A model generated the notes under the pieces. That model worked only from the letters and a program-made list of their open reading frames with translations. It searched no databases and had not been told where the DNA came from. The position numbers and the translations under genes are program-made. Shown here one piece after another: positions 25,101 to 38,700 of a stretch of DNA of 64,000 nt. The stretch's first letter is position 1. Every line of letters begins with the position of its first letter. This stretch comes from Mytilus trossulus. Lineage: Eukaryota > Mollusca > Bivalvia > Mytilida > Mytilidae. Location of the stretch: NCBI RefSeq assembly GCF_036588685.1, contig NC_086377.1, forward strand, positions 80,420,283-80,484,282. The letters are read 5' to 3'.

Positions 25101-28100
25101 AATTCCTAACATAAATACTAGTACTAGAACTAGAAGTATATAAATGATAATAAACCTACCAAGCTCTTCTCGTATCTTGGAATTCAATTTCTGCTGACGT
25201 TGGCGGTTTAAAGTATTTTTTAAGGCCTAAAAAGGAACGAAAATATTACTTAGACAAGAGAACAAATTCGAAATGACAAGGCAAAACTATAAATCACATG
25301 GTAGGACCAAACTAACTGTATAAATCAGGCTATCTGGACATTGCATACTTAGTATTTTGTTGTTGTTTTTCGTTGTTGTTTTTATGTTATGCACTTTTTA
25401 GATGAATATAATAGGAAGTTTTATATTGGTGGTTGCTATTGTTTTTAGTAAATTGTTTATACTATACTTTATGATTATTATTTAATCCTAAAGGTCGCTA
25501 TAATGGGTTTGTCTTTCACCAGTTCTTACCATTAAGACAGCTACTTCATCTGATGTTAGACTATCGTCAGACTTATCAGTGTCAGTGGTCTTGGATGTGA
25601 CCATTGCTGATTCCTTGGCCTTGTTGATCGACTCTGGTTTCACTGTAGGTGGTAGAGTTGTTTTTATAGCTTGTTCTTCACCTTTTTCTATTTGTTGAAG
25701 CTAAATAAAAAAAAACCACAAAATAAGTCAAGATATTTTAAGTATTATTAATAGAATTAAAAAAGAAGATGTGGTATGATTACCAATGAGACAACTCTCC
25801 ACAAGAGACCAAAAGTACTCAGACATTTACAACTATAGTTCATTGTACGGCCTTCAACAATGAGCAAAGCCCATACCGCATAGTCAGCAATAAAAGGCCC
25901 CGATATGACAATGTAAAACAATTCAAACCACGAAAAAAACAGCGGCTTTATTTATATAAAAAATTGCCTTTACAATAACACACTAAGAAGCAAGTATATA
26001 TAATTATATACGATGCGGTATGAATTCTAATGAGACATGATATAAAGACTGTTTTTCACAATACATGTAAGTTCAGTATTTTGATGTGATCTAAGAAGAA
26101 TGATACATTTACAAACGTATAACAACAACATGGTCAGCTCGAATTATTTTGGGGAACTAATTCTAAAATTTAAGATATTACATTGCAGTGTCATGATTAC
26201 GAAATGAAAAGAAAGGGTGGACTGTTCTTTGTCTACTGTACATCTGCATTGTTTGACTTTGTTTTGGCCTTTCTGTTTTAATTTTGTGTCGTTTGGTTGC
26301 TGTCTTGTTTACTTATACTCAGAATCTTATGTATTCACTTATCTTATACAAATTACTTACCAAGCCTTGAAGATTTGCTAGCTGCAAGATAAATAAATCA
26401 AACTGAAAATGAAGTCATAGTCTTTACCAGTGAAAAATTCCTATCAGATTAAAATAACTTGCCTATTTGACAATTTGTATAGACATATTTCTATACTGTT
26501 GAAGACCCCATGTTGACCACTCTAGGTGACATTACATTTACGTAGTTTAGTTTTTATTCATTATGTTGATATCAATGTTTACATGAAATAGTTTCTGATT
26601 ACCAAATCACATATGATTTCGTTTATTTTCGTGGGTATGTATTTTCGAGGATTCAGGCAACTTGTATATTAACATGGATGTTTGATTTCGCTGTTATGCA
26701 AGAGTCTGCATTATAGATGTACTACTTACACGGAGGATATACTAATTCGATCTTTTTACGTGCTGAGTTTGTAAGAAAACACGCCTTAATGAATTATAAT
26801 TCAATCTAGTATGTTTACACCTCGTAAACATAACACAAACACACCGATTGTCTGGAATGTTGTAATAAATATGGTGTGAAGTTTGGTGTTACATTGTAAG
26901 TTTTGAAACAGTGGATACATCTTACACGTAGGTTACACTAATTCTATTTGAGAGTTGCACAAAGTCAATTTTACATTTTTAAGTTTTAGTTTTTTGTGAA
27001 ATCTCTCCTTGGGAATATACAATACGAATTATGGTGTTAACACTGACACGCACTGATTTTCAAGCTTATAGAAATTTTGTAAATCGTTGAACTTTTTAAT
27101 TTGTACTTTACCTGTTCCCTCAAATCCCACGAAAATTGGTACCCCACAAAAAAGTGTATTAGCTGTTGCAGTTTAGTTTGTTCGTGCACTCAATTCTCGC
27201 ATTCAATTTAATATGACCGACTATTGTGTAAAGTCAAAAACTTTGATATATAACTAGACCAAGTGTTTGTATTATCTTAAGAATGTTAACCTTTTATCAG
27301 AGGTCAAATAAAGACAAATATTTACCTTATTTACCTCAGTCGTAAAAGAAAGCTTTAGTTTAGATTATAGACTGTTATTGTAAAACTCCCTCTCAAGCTG
27401 TTGTCTCCGATTCGCGATGTGTGGGCACAGTATTATTTTGTTTATAATCAACAAAATGATCATAAATGGATATTTTTTATTGTATGAGTTAAAAAAAATG
27501 TAGGGGTGGTGGGCGGCATTTAGCTTGTTTCTCGTAGATATTTAAGTTGTTCTTTCACTCGGATATTTTTCGGCTAGGTTAATTTATTTTGATATTGTGA
27601 TAAAGGTTTTACTGTATTTTCGACACATTAGTTCATGTTTATCACAGTTACTGACAGCTAATCAAAGCCAATAAAAGCTAATAAAAACATGTATCTAAGA
27701 CTAAAGTATCAATCAGCACCCATCCAACATCCAATGGATTTAGCGTAAAGACGTTATTTACAGTCAAAGAAACATTGACTTGAAAAATAAAATTCATGTG
27801 TACTCGCTACGAAATAAGAGGAAAGCTCGGCGATCCTCCCTTTTTCTGTTTCTAAAGCACATACTAATATTTTTTTTATCTAATTTTCCGGCAAGTATCA
27901 TACATGTATATTGGATATACATATTAAATTGTTTGTTTGATTTCAATGCATTATTGTGACGTTGTCAAGGGAAGCATGAGCTGATTTGGAAGACCTCTAG
28001 GCTGAGGTTAGAAACATATTCCGCACTGACCTCTAACTGCATGTCACAGATAGAATATTTTTCATTGCTTTTCTTGTGTTTGAAAATACTGACACATAAT

Positions 28101-31100
28101 ATAATGAAGTATGAAGCAATAATCTTAGTTACCTTATTTTTCAGAATGTCAATCTGAAATATATATAAAAAAACATGATTTTCTTTTATAAATTTCTGCA
28201 CTTTCTTGATTGAATGGTTTTACATTAATCATTTTTTGTGGGCCCTTTATATATAGCATGCTGTTCGGTGTAAGTCGAGGCTACGTGACCGAACGTTGAC
28301 CTGTAATGGTTTACTATCACACATTGTGACTTGGATGGAGAGTTGTCTTATTAGCACTCATACCACAACATCTTTTATCTCTTTGACATTGTCTTTTTCT
28401 TAGAAAATATCTTCCAAGTTATACAAAAACAATGTAGTGCACGAATAACAGCAATTCAATTTAATTCTTATCTTACAACCGATTTAAAACGGCAACACTT
28501 ATAGTGTTAATTAAAAAGATAAAATATACCAAAGGACAATTCTAAAATCTTATGTCGTTTACCATTTTTTTTGTTAACTATGCGCAAGGTTATGTATTTT
28601 TATTTATAAAAATAGTGTATATGTTGAAGAACTTAAAAATGGCTTGTAATGTTTAAAGATTAGCGTCATAATAAAATAAAGAAACAACTATTTGTGTAAT
28701 CTTATTTCTTACCTGACTATTAGATCTTTTTGTTCTGGTACCTACATGTACTAAAAGATAAATTCACATTATTAGTGAAAAAAGTATAAAATATGTAGAT
28801 ATGTAAATATAACAAATGAAAGACCCTCAAAAGGTCAACTTTATTAAATCATGTTTCAACATATTACTGTACATTAACTTCAGTTTCAGGTATTGAGATG
28901 TGATTTCTGTCTGTGACAAGTACTTTTGACCAACCACAAGAATTTGCAGTCATCCAATGTTCAGTACTTCAGTACTTTGATTGATAGATTTTTTTAAAGT
29001 CTAGTGGCAAATATTTCATGCATGATCAAAGCGAGTTGACTGTTTTGTTATGCATACATTAAGGTATTGTCTCAGATCTCTTAGTATCCAATGATGTCTA
29101 TCGATTGTCAGCCTCAGGTCTCAAGGTATGGAATGATGTCTACCGATTGTCATTCGGCAATCCTCGGTATAATCCGCTAATCTCCTTCTGAGGGTACGGA
29201 ATGGGCCGAGTTGAGACGAAAGTACCGATGGTGTGACATAGACAGTATTTCTTGTTATCTCCCTTTTATATCTTTTTATCTCTTAAACTTAAGTGAAATT
29301 AAACGAAAACTAAAATATATGTTTGCTTCATCTACATTATCAATTTAAGTCGACTGCGATTTATATAGTTTTCATACATTCCGAATACATTTGCAGTTTT
29401 CATGATTCTTCTTATATTTTAAGCAATTTTTTTCCGTTTTCTAATGTATTGCTAAAATTGTCAGTCTGCAATCGTATAATGTCTGTCGATTTTATGGGAA
29501 AATCTGTATTTCTTGCCAACTTGTAATATCTGTTTACTTTGTAATCTAAAGTAAACTCAGTCGAAACCTACAATAATGTGAAGGGCTTTCGGTACTTTAT
29601 CACTTTTCAATAAGGTTATAAATTAATATAAATTGAATTTTATGGTAGTTTAAATGATAACGTGGTATTGTAATCTATTTAAAAGCATTTAAAGTGTACA
29701 CTACTACCTAGTGTAGATACGAGTAAAGGAAAATAAGTTTTCAATATCAAAAGATGCCTGGTACGTAGGCCACTGGGCCACTATAGATACTCCAAGGGTT
29801 GCCGACAATATAGTTGTTAATGTTTCAATTGTGTCATTTTGGTCTTTTGTGGATAGTTGTCTCATTGGCAATCATACCACATCTTCTTTTTTATATTTTC
29901 AATATCAAAAGATGTATGATAGTACGAAGACCACTGGGCCACTATAGATTTAGCTACTCCAATGGTTGTCGTCACACTATACATATTAGATCTTCAACAA
30001 TAACGTACTTAAATGTTTATTCTAGCTAACCTTTCGGACAGCAGACAGCCCATCGATCTGCATCTGCAGGGTGCACGTGACACGAGTAGTCATCGGGACA
30101 ACCAGTAGATCCTGGACCACAATATACATTGGGTAAATAATCGCCATGGTTACAATATGCTGCAAAGACAATATAAATTATGCTCAAATGAAGTGGATGT
30201 TAGCAATTATATGTAATTATACGCCCTTCAACAATGTGAAAAAACCTATACTATATTGCCGACTATAAAAGCACACAAAAAAGTATTAAACAATTTAATT
30301 GAGAAAACTAACGCCCATTTAAGGGGATAGACCTTGGTTCAGGGAGATAACTCTTTAAATCAGTTATGCGTTTGTAAAAGTCAAGTATCATCAATGTATT
30401 TTAAGCATTTACCTGAAACACATTAGAAATAATCTATGTAACCTAGAAGCTTAGAATATATTTATGAAAATGGTTGACAAAAACGAACTGATGATTTTAA
30501 GAGTTATTTCCCTTAACCTAGGCCTACCTCCTTAAACAATTTTCGAAAATATTACAGACATGTCTTAACGATAACAATTGAACTAAAGGCTACTGAATTG
30601 GGACAGGTAAAGAACATGGCGGGGTTAAGCATGTTTGTTAGCGATCAGTCCATACCTATACTGGCACAGTGGTGTTACAGCACAATATAAGAACAAACTA
30701 TTAAAGTCAGTTAAAAAGGACTTTACTCTTCATATTGATAACAGGAGAAACAACGTAAAAACACGAACTGGACGACGTAGGGTATTTAGTATGCAACCCT
30801 CATCCCAACAAAAAAATTGGCAAATTTAATGTGATTAATACCGAGTTGTATTGTAGGGACTACTTCATATATTTCAATATCAACTAACATTGTTTAAATC
30901 AAGCAGACATATTAACTCAATAATTATAGTCCATAGTCATACAGGCAAGTGAATATCTGCTCATAAGACGTGATGTGGTGACCTTCTGCTGGTGTCTGTT
31001 CTATTGTCGGGTTGTTGTCTTTTTGACACATTCTCCATTTCCATTCTCAATTTCATTGGTAGAAATCTAATTTTATTTGAAACCAAAATTCGACTATAAA

Positions 31101-31250
31101 TCATGAATAAGTTTCAATACAATGAGCAATCGAATTTATTACTAAATATAAAGAAGAAAAAAGTAAAAGAAACTTACGTTGATCAGTCAAGAAAGCTTCT
31201 GCAATAGCTAACACACAGAAAAAACACAGTGTAACAATTATAACATTCAT
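22131..31250 (-). CDS. Secreted protein with lustrin/WR1-like six-cysteine module (11 exons)
   Basis: Assembled from GT-AG junctions whose phases agree throughout: 31178-31250, 30031-30159, 28713-28750, 28133-28153, 26361-26381, 25530-25700, 25160-25226, 24443-24577, 23431-23496, 22672-22770, 22131-22210 (900 nt, 299 residues). Residues 1-19 form a signal peptide. Residues 27-65 hold C-x10-C-x6-C-x5-C-x12-CC ending WAVCCPK, the spacing typical of lustrin/WR1-type cysteine modules. A KR pair at 75-76 could be a processing site. The rest is rich in K, E, Q, T and S with no cysteine; residues 241-299 look helical and coiled-coil prone. Exons 4 and 5 are 21 bp each (IDILKNK, LANLQGL), so splice variants are likely. 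A shell-matrix, mucus or haemocyte product is possible, but function is unknown. Domain name is by pattern recall. Confidence 0.82.
23664..23910 (-). mobile_element. tRNA-derived SINE
   Basis: On the minus strand it starts near 'gggggtcacgatggtcgagtg', an A-box-like stretch. About 50 bases on it has 'gagttcgaattccg', close to a pol III B box. A body with 'ggcttcctccaccaataaaaa' follows. A truncated relative is at 51487-51650. It lies in an intron of the secreted-protein gene. Confidence 0.7.
24690..24940 (+). repeat. Mytilus-type dispersed repeat copy
   Basis: 'gaccgttggttttcccgttt' then 'ggttttac', 'cttgttgttcggtgtgag' and 'gagttgtctcattggaactc' match, in the same order, the copies at 28200-28385 and 50213-50415. 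It lies in an intron. Confidence 0.65.
25765..25930 (-). repeat. Mytilus-type dispersed repeat copy
   Basis: 'gatgtggtatgattaccaat' then 'gtacggccttcaacaatgag' and 'cataccgcatagtcagc' match the 60355 copy. It is intronic. Confidence 0.7.
28200..28385 (+). repeat. Mytilus-type dispersed repeat copy
   Basis: 'gaatggttttacattaatca', 'gctgttcggtgtaagtcg' and 'gagagttgtcttattagc' match the 24690 and 50213 copies. It is intronic, next to the 21 bp exon at 28133. Confidence 0.6.
29815..29895 (+). repeat. Dispersed repeat, 3' terminal fragment
   Basis: 'ttttggtcttttgtggatag' and 'gcaatcataccacatcttct' match the ends of the copies at 47945-48010 and 53995-54070. Truncation to the 3' end, as here, is usual for retroposed repeats. 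Confidence 0.65.
30190..30310 (-). repeat. Dispersed repeat fragment
   Basis: 'aaagcacacaaaaaagtatt', 'cgcccttcaacaatgtg' and 'ttgagaaaactaacgccc' align with the 60420-60545 copy. It lies in the first intron of the secreted-protein gene. Confidence 0.55.
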
Positions 31251-32088
31251 CTTAACCTTTCTTATGTGTATGTTATGGTATGTTTACTTCTAACAGTGTA
31301 TGGAATATATCACTTTTACTAGTACTGTCCAAAACAATTATCGGCGTAAATAGAAAATTTCAGAAGCTTTATTTCCTTTTAAACATGCAGACTATTTCCT
31401 AAATCTCTAATATTATCGGTACACTATTTTACTAATTCCATATATGTCCAATTTGACGTAAATTAAAGAATGTTATTCCGTCAACACCCTTAAACAATCC
31501 TCCAAACTCCACTGTGCGTCATAATTTAACTGTTAAATTTAAATGATATGCAAACTTATAAATACTATCTAAAGCTCTTAAAATTTACATTGAATATTTA
31601 TGGACTGGGCTACTTCCGGTCCGTCTGCTAAGCAATGATGGAATGTTGATAACGGTTTATTTAAAATTTTGAAAATACTGTCATTACCCAACATGATATG
31701 GACTTCTGTGATTTTACTTTATCTTCAACGTAATACTTGCTGCTGTGATTGTACTTGATCTTTTCTTACTTAAATTATTGTTTTATTTCACAATACTGAT
31801 TTGTGATATCATCCTAATAAAATACAAAGATTAGTAGTGTAACGTGTAACCGGGCGGGGACGTTTAGATGTTTTTATCCTCGGGTTCGTACCAGTTTCCT
31901 GGATTTGAAAAGCAATTCAAAAGTTCTAAAGTCAATAAAAAGTTACACTATCACTATCAAATATGAAACAAATACTTAACTACATACAACGATTTTAAAC
32001 ACCTATCAACCTAACCCGAACTTGTTGAATTAAAACTGTTTAAAACCCTTTCTGTCCGATACTGTTTAAAACCAACTGTTTGAAACTA

Positions 32089-32395
32089 TAGTCTGGAACC
32101 TAAATGTATAGAACTGGTTTGAAACCTAAATGTATAAAACTGGTCTGGAACCTAAATGTATGAAACCGGTCAGACGGTTTGGAACTATTGTCTGAAACCT
32201 AAATGTTTGGAACCTGTCTGGAACCTAAATGTTTGAAACTGGTCAGACGGTTTGGAACTATTGTCTGAAACCTAAATGTTTGGAACCTGTCTGGAACCTA
32301 AATGTTTGGAACCTGTCTGGAACCTAAATGTTTGAAACGGGTCAGACGGGTTGGAACTATTGTCTTAAACCTAAATGTTTAAAACGGGACTAAAC
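32089..32395. repeat. Minisatellite of 26 bp units
   Basis: Units such as 'gtctggaacctaaatgtttg' plus 'gaacct' repeat about nine times. They are interrupted three times by a 21 bp variant, 'gtcagacggtttggaactat' plus t, giving an irregular higher-order pattern. Confidence 0.85.
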
Positions 32396-33434
32396 CTTAA
32401 TGTATCAAACCGGCTGAAACCAAAATAAAACGAATGTATGGAAACTATTCAAACTGTTGTTAACTTTCTACGAATGAAACTTTATTAAAATATATTTATA
32501 AAACTGTTGGAACAGGGTAGCACTAAGGTATGGTTTAACAGCAAACACTCACTGCAATAGTGAGAGATGTGGAACGCAAAACCTTAGCACTAACCCTGTT
32601 TATACAACTTCTACGGAACCAAAACTATTCTTCTCAACAGGTTTCAAACACTCCACTTTGTTTGAATACTCCTGCTACTCGTCTTTAAATATTAACGGCC
32701 TAACCTTTTCAATCTTCTTCTTCTTACGACGTCTCTGATAAGAATGACAATTTACACTGGATAGCTACCACTATTTATAAATACTTCTAACGCGGACCTC
32801 GAAGAGAGCACCCTAGTAACAACTGTACAGGTAAAGCGTCTGATAGCAACCAAGGATAAAGGGATGATTTTAGAAACAGTTTTCAACGATAAACGGATAA
32901 TAAGGGAAATTAATAGAGATATCGGAAAATATAAAACTGTAGAACTATTATAACCTTCTTAAACTGCAAATTCGTAACAGTAGGTTTATGTGTAGATTTT
33001 AATGCTGAATCTTTTCACTGTTTAAGTTTATCTGTGATAGTTTTCAACACCATTGACGGAATAGCTCATACTGATTTCTTACAGTTTGTTCTTATATTGG
33101 GCGCTGCAACATCACAGTCCAAGATAAGGGAGGGTCCCACTGTTTAATCCCGTCATTTTTTTGTATGCGCATGTTCAAAGACATGTACAGGAGTCTGTTT
33201 ATATTCAGCTGTGAACATTAATTTTGTCTTTCTGTTATAGTTGTCAGGAGAAAATAAAATAAAACCCGAACAAACAAATTATTCAAAACTCGACATATAA
33301 GGAATATAACCCCCAACAGAAGTTCATCTGATAACTTGTATAGCAATGAACAGTTAAGTTCGATCATAACTTCCATGCGATTTTTTATGAATGTCAGAAT
33401 ATGTTTAAAACAAATAAGGATAATGCATATGATT

Positions 33435-33545
33435 GCCAAAAACACATCTACCAGATTGACGTAGATGTTAACAACTATGGGTCACCGAACGGTCATCTAT
33501 GGGCAAAACCCTTATCAAATAGTCAGCTATAAACGGCCCTGACGT
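33435..33545 (-). repeat. Dispersed repeat fragment
   Basis: 'gattgccaaaaac', 'aacaactatgggtcaccg' and 'tagtcagctataaacggcc' follow the same order as the copies at 5213 and 60355. Confidence 0.55.
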
Positions 33546-33632
33546 TGACTAAAGTTTATGTTATTTAAACGATAATGCCAAAGACAATGTCAGGGTTTTC
33601 AAATATATAGTTTCTTAAATGCCCCCTTATGT

Positions 33633-34080
33633 TCTATATTAGCCACGGTGGTCACATTTTTGTTGTTGACGGCGAAAAAAACCCTTAAAGTTATATATTA
33701 GCTACAGTGGCCACATTGATTGTTCGGGGGCGACAGACACCTTTGTTTTCTAGATTAGCAATGGTGGCAACAAAACTTTTATCATGTATTTTAGCAACAG
33801 TGGCCACATTGATTGATTAGCTGGACACAAAAACATTGAATGTTTATATATATATATCCCACGATGGGCAAATTGACCAGTTGGCATCGTAAAACACCTT
33901 TACATACTATATTAGCCACTTTGACAACGCTTATTGATTGGTTGGCTGCGACCAATTCCTTACTTTCTATATTATTATATTAGCAATGAAGAAATATTGA
34001 TTCTGTGACGGGAACAAAAACCTATATGTTCTTTTTAAGCCATGTAGGTCATATTGATATGCTAGTGGGTACAACATATT
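33633..34080. repeat. Degenerate minisatellite, ~70-75 bp units
   Basis: Six or so diverged units carry 'ctatattagccacagtggcc' or a relative followed by 'acattgattg' and an acacc/aacacct run. The decay suggests an old array. The unit resembles the 'ttctatttttagccatgacg' part of the 18880-20812 element, so it may derive from it. Confidence 0.55.
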
Positions 34081-34504
34081 TGATAACACTTACATAAGGA
34101 ACAATTGGGTTGAAATATGTTTCACCAGGTGTTTGAGAGCGTTTTAGACGACAGAAAACGATAAGCAAATAATAATAAAACAAACGCAAAGAAAACATTG
34201 TAACAAATACCACGTTGTGTAGTTTCAAATGATTTGTGGTTCATGAACACAATATCGAATTTGCTATTGCTTGGATTAATTGTTGGTGCAGATTTTATTT
34301 ATCTATTTTGTTGTTGAAAGCGCGATAATCCATACCTTTATATTATCAATTATCAACTTTTGAGCGTCAATGGGAATGTCAACGTATAAAAGCAAAGACT
34401 CAAACAATGTTATTAATATGCTTATTGTCGCAATTGACTGGTCGTTAGAAAATATTTCGTGAAAACAAATAAACAATTAATACATCATGCAATTGCTACC
34501 CGAG

Positions 34505-34618
34505 ATGAATGTCGGGAAAATGTGGAAATGTGTGAGTATATTGGATAGGGACATACATCCTTTTTTTTGCAAAAGGCTACATATGGACCTCTAACGGAAT
34601 TGTTGTAAAGGTTCAATA
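34505..34618 (+). repeat. SINE-related fragment
   Basis: 'gatgaatgtcgggaaaatg', 'tatattggatagggacatac' and 'tatggacctctaacggaatt' parallel the 54225-54320 sequence, with many substitutions. Confidence 0.5.
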
Positions 34619-35732
34619 ATTATACAATCGCCTTTCAATATGAATGTTACAACGAGGTGGTCCTAACTTAACAGAGGTATATAACCCGGGATTTACATGA
34701 AGGGGGCATGCTACAATGACGCTGTCCTAATAAGCATTGAACTTACGAAATCCAACAGTGTATGCTTCATTAAGGCCGTTATAACTTAATACAGACATTG
34801 TACCCAATAACTCTTAAGGGAGCATACTACAACCAGGCGGTCCGAATGTAATAAAAACACACGAAGAAGCCTTGAATCTAAGAAACCCCGTATAGGTGCA
34901 TTCTAAAAATTTTGTGTTGGGTTTTATTTAAATGATAGTAATACATATATTTAAACTGATAATAAAATAACATTCTAAGATTTGATAACAGTGTTTATTT
35001 GGTACGATGTTACCTTTTAGAAAAAGTATATTTAAAGGGGCACTAGCTGCGAGATGCATTATAAAAAAATCTAATATATTTTTTTTTGGCTCAATCAATA
35101 ATGAAATGCAAATTGTGAAATAATTATTAGCTTTTAGCAGCCAGTATGGTTCGGTTCTGTCAAAATAAGCTAAAAAACATTGACTATGAATTATTCAATT
35201 GCAAGTCAATAATTCTACTTCATTGAATCCGTATTCATGTGAAATTTAATTTAACCCCTTAGCTTGAGATGGATAACACGTGAATTGTATGTGTAAAGTT
35301 ATTTAAAGGAAAAGAATGTCGACATTGAAAGTTCACGGGATCGATGCGGTTAAGTACATAATTAAAAAAAATGGAGGTGCTTTATCGATTGTTACTTTTT
35401 TTGTATTACAGGTATTAATGTTACCTAGCATACTGTCTTTAAAGGACATTTTATTGTATTCCAATTTCCAATGCCAGTAGTTTTCTATCATGTTCTATAT
35501 AATGTAATAATTACAAAAATGTTTGGCAATCTTAGAGAAAACAAAATTTTGTATTTCTTCATCAGTTTTAACTCGTTTCCTGCAGTAAAACTCATTTTGA
35601 ACATAGATTTTTAAAACAGTTATTTTTTTTTTAAATAAGACATATAAATAATATTTCATATCAACACAGATGTGCTGATCTGATGATAACAATAAATTAT
35701 TACTGTTGTTAAAAATATCTAAATGAGCAAAC

Positions 35733-38700
35733 TTAAACACTAAATGATAGTCCTGCAAATTGTCCAGTACTAATGTTCGTTTCATTACCACCAACTGACG
35801 AGTCCTTGAACTGTAAAGTAACCCCAGATTGCGGTTCTGTGACAGATTCTTTACAGTTTGTTCCATAATAAGTTTGATTAGACATCCCATTCATTTGAAT
35901 TGTGTAATCCCTCCTAGAATTAATATGAATTGGTTTACAAAAGTTCACTTCCATAACTTTATCGTAATTTGGACCATAGATCAATCGTTGATCGTGGCGA
36001 ATTGTTTCTTCATTTGAATCATTCAGTATTTGTATGCTTATGTTGACGTAGTTACTGACATTTCCGGTGGTATTATGATATCCGGAAGATTGCGCAACGT
36101 AAGGAAGAAAAATATGTACACCTTTAAGCCAAATATCATTATCCGAGAAAAACATTATAGAATGTATTCCTCTTGATGTCATAGGTTGGCTTATCTGTTC
36201 ATATCGATTGACTTTAAAGGTCTCTCGTTGCGTAACGGGAATTCTTTTGCTGTTACAAAAGATTTTTGATTCTTCACCGAAATGTGACTGATAAATGGAT
36301 ACCGTCTCGTCATTTGTAAGTAAACCAGACACAGCGACCTTTTTTGAAAACAATTTCATATCAACATCTTGGAATCTAATCAAGTACAAATTATTCCCCA
36401 GAACGTCGCGGATGTTTCCACCAGAAGGCTCTAAATTTGCAAGCGTACATTGATGTTCACCCCATTTTATGATAAAATGGCAGATGTCTGTTTCTGAGCA
36501 GTTGAGATAACCTGAATTCAAAATTAGCTGTAAACAATCCTTGGAAAGACTTAATGCATATTCGGACAGCAGACATTCCTTTGTATTAATCTCAATATAG
36601 TCAAGACTTTCCCGCTGAAGATCTGATAGATTGTGTTGGTATGCGGTTTGTAAAGCCTTGGTTGCATGCTCTGATTGTGCCGTTTGTTTAAGAACTGTCT
36701 CACATCCTCTTTTAACTGCAGCTAACATATACTTATCAGCAGCATACAGTATCTCCTTCACATTGTCGTTTGTAATTGTAATTTGATCGCAATAAATATA
36801 TCTGTAAGATAATTTTTAAATCAGATTTATTCCATGGCACATACAAGTGTAACATATTGAAAGTTGGAAATAGGTGTTATTTGAAAGAAATTGGAGTCAA
36901 TCTAATATATAATCTTGATAACAGCTAAACAAGAATAAGGAGATATGGCATGATCGCCAAAGATACAACATTTACCGTAGACGAAATGGAGTGGACGTTA
37001 TGATACAGAATACAATATTATTATTTGAATAGGAAAGTCGCATGGCTAAATGTAAAACAATACAAACGGCATGATTTCTTACTAAACAATGAACAAAACC
37101 AAATATGACAAACAGAAACCGACGACTACTGATCATAAAGTTGAAACTTTAAAAAAAAATATATATCAAGAAATATCACAATGGAATGTACACTAAATTG
37201 GCAATTTGCACAAAAAGCTATGATACATGTACGAAACAAATGAGAAAAATATATCTAGGCTATTGAACAAAGTAGACAAAAAAACCCAGTATGATTAAGG
37301 TTCCAAAACTCTATTAGAAAATCCTGTACATTTGATTAATACATGAAATCAAAACAGTATTTAATAATAGTGCAGAAATATATTCGTGGAAATATTTATT
37401 TTGCACAGTCATTTACAGCGAGTATGAAGCTATAGGTAGAGCATAGCATCGATTCATCATCCAATGAAAACACTCATATCAATTGCCTGTTTATTATTTA
37501 TAATATGTATGTTTCATACAAACAGGTTTACATAGACAACTTTGCTAATGAATATTCATTTCTTATAGTTTTTGATTGAATTAAAAAATCTTTTTTTTAC
37601 AATAAATTAGAAGCGGAGTAACGTTTTACGTTTTATTTAAATATTTACGCCGGGAATAGGCAGTTTAGTAAATTAATGTGTTTTTGGTGTATTCCTCATG
37701 CATGAAACTTTGTTATGCTCTAGGTGTCTTTTCTTCCTATATATACACATAGTTTTTAAAACTCAAATCTTTTATATTCACACAGAAAAGAACAACTAGC
37801 ATACTACTTAATATCATTCACGATTGTGGACCTTTAATTTAGTTAAAAAAGCAACGAAAAAAACCCCAACAAACCAGCAAACAACTGCAGTTTTGAATTG
37901 CAAATATTGCAGAGTTTATAAACATCCACTTGGTCCGTAAACATTACCTTACTTTTTAGTTTTAAATAAAATAATTCAGACACGAAGAACAATTTTTATG
38001 TCTCTACTTCATTTAGATTTAATCTGACCTCGATTGAATGATCAGGTCATATGTACTTTTGGACACCTCCCAATCTTTTTTACCTGTTCGGGTGTATTGT
38101 AAACAAATGTGTATGTGTCAAAACTTTATAACTATTACAATTCGATCAAATGTGTTGTACTGAAAATGCATGAAATACGTGCAAATGGACATAAAGCAAA
38201 CAATCAACAAATGCATTAATTCTTGCACGATTCACCGAGAATAGAACGGAACCATTTAGAATGACATTTTACATGTAAAGTTTCAATCAGTTTACGATTG
38301 ATTTATGCTTGAATTCTTTTAATAGTTCATAATTTCACTTCAGTACTTTCAAAAAAATAATTACAAACGCTTTCAAGGTGCATTGCAACAACTTTATATC
38401 AATCAAAACAATACAACAACAAAATACATGAGCATGATGGGATAAAAACACAAAGATGTCACCAAATAAATGTTTACACATTCTGTAGCACTTCCCCGAA
38501 AATACACATGAAAAGCAAATATATGTAATCGGGATATGACAGGTTTTTTTTTATCGATTGTACCATTGTAAAGTACATACATATAACTGGATTTATAAAT
38601 GAACATGATCAATAAGCAATTGATTGAAATAAAATTTGCAAATCAAACCTTCAACATGCTTGTGAATTAGCTTATAATTATCACTAAATTTAATTTAGAT

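Larger units (their letters stand above)
31251..35732. other. Intergenic stretch with minisatellites, no gene
   Basis: No exon with splice sites or domain-like frame was found. It contains the upstream region of the secreted-protein gene, two minisatellites (32089-32395 and 33633-34080), a dispersed repeat fragment (33435-33545) and a SINE-like fragment (34505-34618). Confidence 0.55.

Noticed and set aside
35495-35890. 131-codon minus-strand frame
   Set aside because: It overlaps the PHR-coding exon of BTB gene 1 in another frame and the 3' UTR; no start or domain supports it.
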